DNA of 64,000 bases. Source: Chitinophagaceae bacterium. GTDB taxonomy: Bacteria > Bacteroidota > Bacteroidia > Chitinophagales > Chitinophagaceae. The DNA is taken from the NCBI GenBank assembly GCA_023251255.1, contig JAHEZD010000006.1:25158-89157 (forward strand). Reading direction: 5' to 3'. The notes below the pieces were generated by a model, which saw only the letters and a list, made by a program, of their open reading frames with translations, made no database searches and was not told where the DNA came from. This document shows, piece by piece, positions 54,551-60,940 of this stretch. The position numbers were made by a program, and so were the translations under genes. Position 1 is the first letter of the stretch; each line of letters begins with the position of its first letter.

Positions 54551-54587
54551 TAAATTTGCGGGGCCAACAATATTGTTGGCCTTTTTT
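54551..54587. promoter_or_regulatory. Promoter box next to a perfect palindrome
   Basis: TAAATTTG (54551-54558) is a full -7 match for the SDR gene at 54605. GGCCAACAATATTGTTGGCC (54562-54581) follows at once and is followed by six T. It can serve as terminator of the dioxygenase gene and would also lie at the very 5' end of the SDR transcript. Confidence 0.6.
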
Positions 54588-54604
54588 AAATCCAACATAC
54601 CCAC

Positions 54605-55384
54605 ATGACATACGCACTGATTACGGGCGCCAGCAAGGGCATTGGCTATGCAATTGCGGAGCAACTGGCCAAAAGGAAGATCAATGTTTTACTGGTGGCC
54701 AGAACCGCGGAACTTTTAAGGGAAGCTGCCAATGGTATTTCCAAGCAATACGGTGTACAGGCAGACTACCTGGCGGTTGATTTAACGGCTACCGGTGCTG
54801 CACAGCAAATAGTGGACTGGTGCCATGAAAAGCAGTATGCTGTTTCCATCTTAGTAAACAATGCAGGCTACGGGCTAAGCGGCGCTTTTGAAGGGTACAG
54901 TTTGGCAGACCACCACAATATGATGCAATTGAACATGCATGTTCCCGTAGAACTTAGCTACCTGCTGTTGCCGCAATTGAAGAAACAACCACAGTCCTAT
55001 ATCATGAACATTGCCAGCGGGGCTGCCTACCAATCGGTGCCGGGCCTCACTGTTTATGCCGCCTCAAAAGCCTTTATGCTCAGTTTCAGCAGGGGACTAA
55101 GCTATGAACTGAAGCAAACAAGTGTTTCGGTTACGGCGGTAAGCCCGGGTGCCACGGAGACCGATTTCCCGAACAGGGCAAAAGTGGACAGCCCCAAGGC
55201 AAAGAAAATGGCAGAACGCTTCAATATGCAGCCCGGGGAAGTGGCAAGGATGGCCGTGGATGGCATGTTTGCGAAGAAAACAGAAGTGGTTACCGGCTTT
55301 GTGAACAAGCTGGCCGTATTTTTTGCTTGGCTCCTGCCCAAATCCATTCTGGAAAAATCTGCAGCCAGCATTTATGATTTGTAA
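54605..55384 (+). CDS. Short-chain dehydrogenase/reductase
   Basis: The 259-residue protein has the classical SDR pattern: TGASKGIGYAIAEQL (NADP site, 8-22), NNAGYG, and the catalytic YAASKAF with the upstream serine in NIASGAAY. It matches the DltE/YqjQ-like group that acts on hydrophobic substrates. The substrate is unknown. Its stop codon overlaps the -33 box of the downstream tRNA promoter. Confidence 0.9.
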   Translation: MTYALITGASKGIGYAIAEQLAKRKINVLLVARTAELLREAANGISKQYGVQADYLAVDLTATGAAQQIVDWCHEKQYAVSILVNNAGYGLSGAFEGYSLADHHNMMQLNMHVPVELSYLLLPQLKKQPQSYIMNIASGAAYQSVPGLTVYAASKAFMLSFSRGLSYELKQTSVSVTAVSPGATETDFPNRAKVDSPKAKKMAERFNMQPGEVARMAVDGMFAKKTEVVTGFVNKLAVFFAWLLPKSILEKSAASIYDL

Positions 55385-55408
55385 ATTAAAAAGGAGACCC
55401 TATATTTG
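55378..55408 (+). promoter_or_regulatory. Promoter of tRNA-Arg
   Basis: TTTG (55378-55381), a 19-bp spacer and TATATTTG (55401-55408) match the Bacteroidota primary promoter exactly. The expected start point lies about 10 bp before the tRNA. Confidence 0.8.
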
Positions 55409-55423
55409 CAGCCCGAAAGGAAT

Positions 55424-55500
55424 GGCTGCGTAGCTCAACTGAATAGAGCATCTGACTACGGATCAGAAGGTTTTAGGTTTGAATCCTAACGCGGTCACCA
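55424..55500 (+). tRNA. tRNA-Arg (ACG)
   Basis: The 77-nt cloverleaf has a 7-bp acceptor stem (GGCTGCG with CGCGGTC, two G-U pairs), an anticodon stem TCTGA/TCAGA around CTACGGA (anticodon ACG), a T-arm with GGTTTGAATCC, and an encoded CCA. A strong promoter precedes it and a terminator follows. It is also the attachment target of the downstream insert. Confidence 0.95.
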
Positions 55501-55977
55501 AATCGCCCACTTTTACAGTGGGCTTTTTTGTGCCGGTTAGTTTGATCCTGTTTAATCGAAGATTAAGTGATTTTCAATTCATTGCAAGCAGATCAGTTTG
55601 CCAAAATAAATCTGTCCATTAAGTATTAGCTGTCATTTCTTATAGAAATAAGGCTTTTTCAAATTTGCAAACAAATGGCTTTGGATAATTTACAAGCATC
55701 TCTTTGCAAACAATCATTGAATTATTATGCAAAAGAACTTTACAAAGAGAATAATCAAAAAGCCTGAATATTTTCAGAAATAGGCAAAAGGGAACCAATG
55801 TATTTCTGAAGAATATTACTGCATCAAAAAAACATTATATCTTGAATTACCTACCGAATTTATTCATGCTAAAGAAACCTTCCCTTGTTTACTTAATTGA
55901 AACCAGCAAGCTAGTGAACGAAGTAAGCTCAACGTTTTTCATATCTTTACTTTGGTTTAATTTAATCATCAAAATCA
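55501..55977. other. AT-rich gene-free start of the island
   Basis: Apart from the tRNA terminator (55505-55529) and a -7-like TACTTTGG about 30 bp before the first Crp/Fnr gene, I see no gene or clear structure here. Confidence 0.6.
55505..55529 (+). terminator. Terminator of tRNA-Arg
   Basis: GCCCAC and GTGGGC form a stem around a 7-nt loop and six T follow. Confidence 0.88.
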
Positions 55978-56559
55978 ATGCACGACACACTTTTAGCCTA
56001 CATCAACCAACATACGACTTCACCACTTACAAGAGAAGAAGAAGCCTTGATTATAGCGACTTTTCACCCAAAAAAACTCAGAAAAAAGCAATACTTTTTG
56101 CAAGAAGGCGATGTGTGTAAATATGTTGGTTTTATTGTAAAAGGTGCCATGCGACAATATAGCGTTGATGACAAAGGCGTAGAGCATATGGTACAACTGT
56201 ACATTGAAAATTGGTGGGTAAGCGACCGCGAGAGTGCTGTTATGCTTACTCCATCGAGATATTATATTGATGCCTGGGAAGATACGGAACTACTTATTGC
56301 TACAGTAGCAGACATGATGGACCTGATGGAAAAAATATCATCATTTGGGAAAATGACAAGACTAATGGACAATAGAAATGCCATCGCATCGCAACGAAGA
56401 TTAAATTCTACCATTAGTAACACGGCAGAAAAACGCTACGAAGAATTTACCGATAATCACCCTCAATTTATTCAACGGTTTCCGCAACACCTCATTGCTT
56501 CTTTTTTGGGTATAACCAAAGAAACATTAAGCAGAATTAGAAAACAAGCAATGAAATAA
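55978..56559 (+). CDS. Crp/Fnr-family regulator 1
   Basis: The 193-residue protein has an N-terminal cyclic-nucleotide-binding-like barrel (about 20-115) and a C-terminal winged helix. The recognition helix reads GITKETLSRIRKQ. Its E-x-x-S-R pattern equals that by which FNR reads TTGA half-sites. The ligand pocket residues that hold cAMP in CRP are not conserved, and there is no cysteine cluster for an iron-sulfur centre. The signal is therefore unknown. It is the first gene of the island. Confidence 0.88.
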   Translation: MHDTLLAYINQHTTSPLTREEEALIIATFHPKKLRKKQYFLQEGDVCKYVGFIVKGAMRQYSVDDKGVEHMVQLYIENWWVSDRESAVMLTPSRYYIDAWEDTELLIATVADMMDLMEKISSFGKMTRLMDNRNAIASQRRLNSTISNTAEKRYEEFTDNHPQFIQRFPQHLIASFLGITKETLSRIRKQAMK

Positions 56560-56580
56560 CTTCTATTTTATTTTTGATTA

Positions 56581-56616
56581 AAAAAAAAGCGTTGACAAAT
56601 ATCAACGCTTTTTTTT
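56581..56616. terminator. Terminator of regulator 1, containing an FNR-like box
   Basis: A 15-bp stem (56581-56595 with 56602-56616) ends in eight T and is a good terminator. Its core TTGACAAATATCAA (56592-56605) is also one base from the FNR box TTGAT-N4-ATCAA. A related sequence lies before the NmrA-like gene. Confidence 0.75.
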
Positions 56617-56693
56617 ATCATTTCTCATCGTTAAGGAGCTTGCTTTAAATGCATTTTTACATCATAAAGAATAAAATGAAAAGCAAATATTTT

Positions 56694-56709
56694 TTTGCTA
56701 AATGACAAA
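56694..56709. promoter_or_regulatory. Candidate operator before regulator 2
   Basis: TTTGCTAAATGACAAA lies 33 bp before the ATG at 56743. It differs by two symmetric bases from the perfect palindrome before the aldo/keto reductase gene. Confidence 0.5.
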
Positions 56710-56742
56710 TCCTTAAGAAATACCCATAACTAACTTTCAACT

Positions 56743-57309
56743 ATGAAAGAATTTATAGAATACATCTTACAATTTGGAAATTTAAATCAACAACAACTTG
56801 ACTTAATTTCAAAGAAGTCCGCTGTATTAGAACTTCGCAAAGGTGATTTTTTTTCTGAAGCGGGTAAAATTGCCCAACAAGTTGGTTTTATTTTAGAAGG
56901 TATTACCAGGGTTTGTTACTTCAATAATAAAGGCGAAGAAATAACCAAATATTTCATTGACGAAAGCAATATTGTTTTTGATATAGAAAGTTTTGACAAT
57001 AAAATTGCCTCAACTGCTTATGTGGAAGCTATCACTGATTGTAAAATACTTGTTTTTTCAAAAAATGATTGGCAAGAATTGCTCAACACCATAGTTGGGT
57101 GGGATACAATCATTCACAAAATTATTTCAAAGGCATTGTTACAAAAAGTAGAAAGAAGAAGCCCATTGGTTTCAGATGATGCTACAACACGTTATTTGAA
57201 GTTTATGGAAATTTTTCCCAATGTAATCAACCGTATCCCACTCTCTTACATCGCCTCATATTTAGGCATTACACAATCTTCATTAAGCAGAATAAGAAAA
57301 AATATCTGA
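56743..57309 (+). CDS. Crp/Fnr-family regulator 2
   Basis: The 188-residue protein is a second Crp/Fnr regulator with a barrel domain (about 20-115) and a winged helix. The recognition helix is GITQSSLSRIRKN. Here the glutamate found in FNR and in regulator 1 is serine, so it should read another half-site. It is only distantly similar to regulator 1. It is followed after 79 bp by the aldo/keto reductase gene, which it may control. Confidence 0.88.
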   Translation: MKEFIEYILQFGNLNQQQLDLISKKSAVLELRKGDFFSEAGKIAQQVGFILEGITRVCYFNNKGEEITKYFIDESNIVFDIESFDNKIASTAYVEAITDCKILVFSKNDWQELLNTIVGWDTIIHKIISKALLQKVERRSPLVSDDATTRYLKFMEIFPNVINRIPLSYIASYLGITQSSLSRIRKNI

Positions 57310-57319
57310 TCATTCATTT

Positions 57320-57335
57320 TTTGCCAAATGGCAAA
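57320..57335. promoter_or_regulatory. Candidate operator before the aldo/keto reductase gene
   Basis: TTTGCCAAATGGCAAA is a perfect 16-bp palindrome, 53 bp before the ATG at 57389. It is the symmetric form of the site at 56694. Confidence 0.55.
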
Positions 57336-57388
57336 TGATTCCATTTTTTAACAAGTAATCTTTACACCTATAATCGTAAAAAAAAATC

Positions 57389-58264
57389 ATGTCGACATCA
57401 AAATTATTAGGCGGGACATTCACATTCAAGGGGACGGATAAAACTGTCAATCGGTTTGGCTACGGTGCAATGCACCTAGTAGGTCACAATGCTTGGGGAG
57501 AACCTGAAAACCGAACGGAAGCTATCGCAGTTGTAAAGGAAGCAATTTCTCTGGGTATCAATCATATTGACACCTCCGATTATTACGGTCCACACGTTGC
57601 CAACCAGATTATTAAAGATGCCATTTTTCCTTACCCAAAAGATTTAGTTATAGTGACAAAAGTAGGAGCAAAACGTGGTGCTGATCAGTCTTGGTTAACT
57701 GCAATTTCAAAAGAGGAGCTTACGCTTGCTGTTGAGCAAAATCTAAGTAACCTTGGACTCGAATACCTGGATATTATCAATCTCCGTGTTGGTCTTCCGA
57801 TGGGTACTGATGAAGCTTCAATTGAGGAGCCGTTGAAAGTATTGGTTAAACTCAAAGAACAGGGATTGATCAGGAATATTGGATTAAGCAACATCAGCTA
57901 TAAACAATATAAGGAGGCTGAAAGTATAACCGATATTGTGTGCGTACAAAATCATTATAACCTGGCATACCGTAAGGATGATGTGCTGATAGATGAACTT
58001 GCAGCAAAGGGAATTGCATTTGTACCCTTTTTTCCACTGGGAGGTTTTATGCCAATACAATCTGAAACGTTAGAGCGTATAGCTGATTCAATTGGTGAAA
58101 GCCCCAAAAGAGTTGCCTTAGCCTGGTTACTTCAACGCTCTGAAAATATGCTGCTTATTTCGGGAACATCGTCTGTAACACATTTGAAAGAAAATATAAA
58201 GGCAGCTTCATTGCAACTACCTGCTGACGCTTTGTTCGAGCTGAACCAGATTGGCGCAGTGTAA
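57389..58264 (+). CDS. Aldo/keto reductase
   Basis: The 291-residue NADPH-dependent enzyme has the family barrel with the catalytic tyrosine in HIDTSDYYGPH (about 52-62), the lysine in VIVTKVGAKR, and the nucleotide-binding end ISGTSSVTHLKEN. It reduces aldehydes or ketones in the cytoplasm. The substrate is unknown. With the NmrA-like and pirin genes it suggests a response to reactive carbonyls or quinones. Confidence 0.9.
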   Translation: MSTSKLLGGTFTFKGTDKTVNRFGYGAMHLVGHNAWGEPENRTEAIAVVKEAISLGINHIDTSDYYGPHVANQIIKDAIFPYPKDLVIVTKVGAKRGADQSWLTAISKEELTLAVEQNLSNLGLEYLDIINLRVGLPMGTDEASIEEPLKVLVKLKEQGLIRNIGLSNISYKQYKEAESITDIVCVQNHYNLAYRKDDVLIDELAAKGIAFVPFFPLGGFMPIQSETLERIADSIGESPKRVALAWLLQRSENMLLISGTSSVTHLKENIKAASLQLPADALFELNQIGAV

Positions 58265-58275
58265 ATAAAAAAACG

Positions 58276-58289
58276 TTGATATTTATCAA
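58276..58289. promoter_or_regulatory. FNR-type box before the NmrA-like gene
   Basis: TTGATATTTATCAA is an exact TTGAT-N4-ATCAA match. It lies 80 bp before the ATG at 58370 and 11 bp after the aldo/keto reductase stop. The surrounding stretch (CGTTGAT to CCATTTCTCATC) resembles 56590-56630. Confidence 0.5.
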
Positions 58290-58369
58290 TGGTTTTTTTT
58301 ACCATTTCTCATCTTCTATAGGGTTCTCATCGCTGCATCTTTACACTTTAATAACAACAAACAAATCAA

Positions 58370-59248
58370 ATGAATAAACAGACAATAGTAGTAATTGGAG
58401 CAACCGGTTCACAAGGCAAGGGTATTGTAAATGCCCTTGTAAATGAAGGTTCTTTTAATGTAAGAGCAGTAACCCGGAACCCGGAAAAATATGCAGGTAA
58501 GGCAAATGAGGCAGTGTATGCAGATTTAAAAGATTTGCAATCATTAAAAGATGCTTTTACAAATGCTTATGGTGTATTTGTGGTAACCAACTTTTGGGAA
58601 GGGGCAGACGAAATTGCTCAAGGTAAAAATGCTATTGAAGCCGCAAAAACAATGGGGGTGCAACATTTTATTTGGTCAACACTTCCAGATGTTGAGATCA
58701 TCAGTAAAGCAACATTTGAAGTTCCTCATTTTACTTTAAAAGCAAAGGTGGATGTTCTGGTGAAAAATGCAGGGTTTAAATATTCAACATTTGTACAGCC
58801 ACCTTTCTATTATCAAAATCTTGTTGGGATGCTTGGGCCACAGCCAAAACAAGACGGTACAACCGGTTGGACACTACCAATTGACCCAGCAAAAAAAGCG
58901 ATTCACATGTCAGATATCAATGACCTAGGAAATGTGGTTACAGGTGCATTTTTGCACCCTGAAAAAGTGGGAAATAGCAGTTACCTTTCTTTGGCAACAG
59001 ATTTATATAGTTTCAACGATATTATGGAAGCATATAAAGCCAATGGCAAAGACCATAGCTTTTCACAAGTTCCGGCTGAAGTGTTTTCAACTTTTTTTGA
59101 AGGAGCAAAAGAACTTGCTGAAATGTTTGGGTATTTTGAAAAACACACTTACATGGGGCCGGACTCAAAAGCACAAATTGAGCTGGCAAAAGAAATTGCC
59201 ACCGACGAATTTGTGACACTCGAGAAATGGTTGAGCAAAAACAAGTAA
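58370..59248 (+). CDS. NmrA/HSCARG-like NAD(P)-binding protein
   Basis: The 292-residue protein has an atypical SDR fold with VIGATGSQGKGIVNALV (8-24), the NADP-selecting RAVTRNP segment and the NmrA-type HFIWSTLPD and PPFYYQNLVG motifs. NmrA and HSCARG sense the NADP/NAD ratio; others reduce quinones or phenolics. Which holds here is open. It lies 4 bp before the pirin gene. Confidence 0.88.
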   Translation: MNKQTIVVIGATGSQGKGIVNALVNEGSFNVRAVTRNPEKYAGKANEAVYADLKDLQSLKDAFTNAYGVFVVTNFWEGADEIAQGKNAIEAAKTMGVQHFIWSTLPDVEIISKATFEVPHFTLKAKVDVLVKNAGFKYSTFVQPPFYYQNLVGMLGPQPKQDGTTGWTLPIDPAKKAIHMSDINDLGNVVTGAFLHPEKVGNSSYLSLATDLYSFNDIMEAYKANGKDHSFSQVPAEVFSTFFEGAKELAEMFGYFEKHTYMGPDSKAQIELAKEIATDEFVTLEKWLSKNK

Positions 59249-59252
59249 GAAC

Positions 59253-60119
59253 ATGAAGAAAAAAATGAGTTTCTCAACAAAAGGCACCAGTGCTGCGGTT
59301 GGCCCTCTATCTATCCAGCGAATGTTACCTAACCGGTATACTAACAAAGTTGGTCCGTTTGTGTTTCTCGATTATGTTGCCCCCGCCGTCAAAGAAACCA
59401 TCACCCAAAACGGCATGGGAGCCCATCCTCACCGGGGCATTGCAACATTAACTTATATCCTTCAAGGCGAAGTAGAACACTTTGATAGTGCCGGAAATAA
59501 GGGTAAAATTTATTCGGGCGGTACACAATGGATGAAAGCAGGCAATGGCATCATCCACGATGAAAATTTGAATTATGATGCCCAATCAGAAAGCAAATAT
59601 GTTCAGGGTTTTCAGTTTTGGATAAACCTGCCTGCAAAACACAAAGCAGAGAAGCCTGCCCACATTGCTGTTCAGGCTAACGAAGTGCCACAAAAGGCAT
59701 TGCCTGGCAATTATGGTTGGATAAAAGTGATTGTAGGCAACTACGAAGAATTGAGTTCCAAAATTCCGAATTATTCCAAGCAGTTTTTGTATCATATTCA
59801 ATTGAAAGCAGGCAAACAGTTTTCGGTAGAAATAGAAGACAAAATAGAAGTTGCTGCTTTTTTGCCTACGCAAAAAGTGATGCTAAACGATGCCGAATTT
59901 CAAAAGGGAACCTTTGTTGTATTTGACGGAAATGCAGGAAAAATCGAAATGACAAATACCTCCCAGGCTACTATTGATATCCTGCTTTTCGGTGGTGAGG
60001 AATACACAGAGCCTGTAGTAGCCGAAGGCCCTTTTGTAATGAATTCACAAGCAGAGATAGCAGGCGCCTATCGGGATTTTTATGCAGGGAAATATGGAGA
60101 AATAAAAGTAACAACTTAA
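59253..60119 (+). CDS. Pirin-family protein
   Basis: The 288-residue bicupin has the metal motif HPHRGI in MGAHPHRGIATLTYILQGEVEH (cited by position, about 51-72), with the further histidine and glutamate of the N-terminal cupin. Some pirins are quercetin dioxygenases, others redox-sensing cofactors. Co-transcription with the NmrA-like gene (4-bp gap) favours a role with quinone-like or phenolic compounds. Confidence 0.9.
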   Translation: MKKKMSFSTKGTSAAVGPLSIQRMLPNRYTNKVGPFVFLDYVAPAVKETITQNGMGAHPHRGIATLTYILQGEVEHFDSAGNKGKIYSGGTQWMKAGNGIIHDENLNYDAQSESKYVQGFQFWINLPAKHKAEKPAHIAVQANEVPQKALPGNYGWIKVIVGNYEELSSKIPNYSKQFLYHIQLKAGKQFSVEIEDKIEVAAFLPTQKVMLNDAEFQKGTFVVFDGNAGKIEMTNTSQATIDILLFGGEEYTEPVVAEGPFVMNSQAEIAGAYRDFYAGKYGEIKVTT

Positions 60120-60145
60120 ATAGTAATTACGAAGTCAAGGCTTTG

Positions 60146-60190
60146 CTACGGATCAGAAGATTTTAGGTTTGAATCCTAATGCGGTCACCA
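60146..60190 (+). repeat. Displaced tRNA-Arg 3' half (att copy)
   Basis: The 45 bp match the anticodon-to-CCA part of the tRNA at 55456-55500 except at two positions (G to A at 60160, C to T at 60180). The 5' half of a tRNA is missing, so it is not a functional tRNA. Confidence 0.85.
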
Positions 60191-60206
60191 GTTTTCAATT
60201 TGTTAC

Positions 60207-60248
60207 AAAGAGGATGATTTGGTAAAACAAATCATCCTCTTTTGTTTT
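60207..60248 (+). terminator. Terminator behind the displaced tRNA end
   Basis: A 14-bp perfect stem (60207-60220 with 60229-60242) is followed by a T-rich run. It may be the original tRNA-Arg terminator from before the insertion. Confidence 0.8.
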
Positions 60249-60485
60249 GCAGGGTTCAAAACCAATTAGCGGACCTTGCAATCCTTAGGGAGCTTGACTC
60301 AAAGCTGTTCACAGAATCTACGTACAGTAATTCCGGTCTATTCTTCACAACAAACGAATGAAAGCTGGGCATTCCACACAAAGGAGCCTGCCCAGCTTAG
60401 CGCATAAGCCATGCAGCAGTAAAACTGTTCAGCAGTTCCCTCACTTCGTTCGGGAGGACACGGACTCCGTAGCGAAGAAAAAAAA

Positions 60486-60543
60486 TGTCACCTATTTTTT
60501 TTGTCTCACTTTTTTTTGAGGCATTTTTTTTTGTGACATTTTT
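60486..60543. repeat. Four-arm palindromic element C
   Basis: Arms TGTCAC (60486), TGTCTC (60502), GAGGCA (60518) and GTGACA (60533) have starts 16, 16 and 15 bp apart. The outer pair is perfect; the inner pair has one G-T mismatch. A T-run and GGGCTATT follow, as after element A. Confidence 0.75.
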
Positions 60544-60913
60544 CTGTGGGCTATTTTTTTACAGCAGATGCTGCACTTTGTACCCAAACGGCTTAGGAAC
60601 AGTTGGACCATCACGGAAGTACACCGAAACATTACGACCAATGAATTCCGTTGGTCAAAAGACGCAACGGGGGCGACGGTTTTGTTTGATGATTTTGATT
60701 AGGAAAGGAACACCGGCTAACTACAGACATGCAAGGTCCCAGCTTTACTCATGGCTCATTGGAAAACATTGCTGGAAATATTATAATTTATAGAATAGTA
60801 GATTTGAATGAAAGACGTTATTATAGCAAGTAATTATTTTCCTACCTATGGAGCCAAATAAAGGATGCTACTGATTACTAGGGCACGTTGGATATTTCAA
60901 TTGACCTGCCGTA

Positions 60914-60940
60914 TTTTGCATAAAAATTTTTTATGCAAAA
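60914..60940. promoter_or_regulatory. 27-bp palindrome over the start codon
   Basis: TTTTGCATAAAAA (60914-60926) and its exact complement (60928-60940) flank one central T. The second arm contains the ATG of the sigma-54 activator (60933), and the first overlaps a -7-like TATTTTG. It could be an autoregulatory operator or a translation-blocking hairpin. Confidence 0.5.

Larger units (their letters stand above)
55456..60190. mobile_element. Genomic island integrated at tRNA-Arg
   Basis: The last 45 bp of the tRNA (55456-55500) recur at 60146-60190 in direct orientation with 43 of 45 bases equal. Between the copies lie five plus-strand genes that look AT-richer than their surroundings. Each copy has its own terminator just behind it, as expected if the insert brought a new tRNA 3' end and displaced the old one. 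No integrase gene is present, so the element would be non-autonomous or decayed. Confidence 0.75.
60191..60932. other. Gene-free interval between island and sigma-54 activator
   Basis: It contains a terminator (60207-60248), palindromic element C (60486-60543) and the promoter/palindrome before the activator. The open frame 60485-60793 starts inside element C and is not a credible gene. Confidence 0.65.

Noticed and set aside
55842..56120. 92-codon open frame overlapping Crp/Fnr gene 1
   Set aside because: It runs into the well-supported regulator gene in another frame and has no recognisable content.
60146..60190. A second functional tRNA-Arg
   Set aside because: The upstream 45 bp cannot form the D-arm and 5' acceptor strand; only the 3' half is present.
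60706..60725. CACCGGCTAACTAC, identical to part of 16S rRNA
   Set aside because: The match is only about 14 bp and the flanks do not resemble rRNA; likely chance.
60485..60793. 102-codon open frame with Phe-rich start
   Set aside because: Its first 25 codons are the T-rich arms and spacers of palindromic element C; the rest shows no protein-like pattern.
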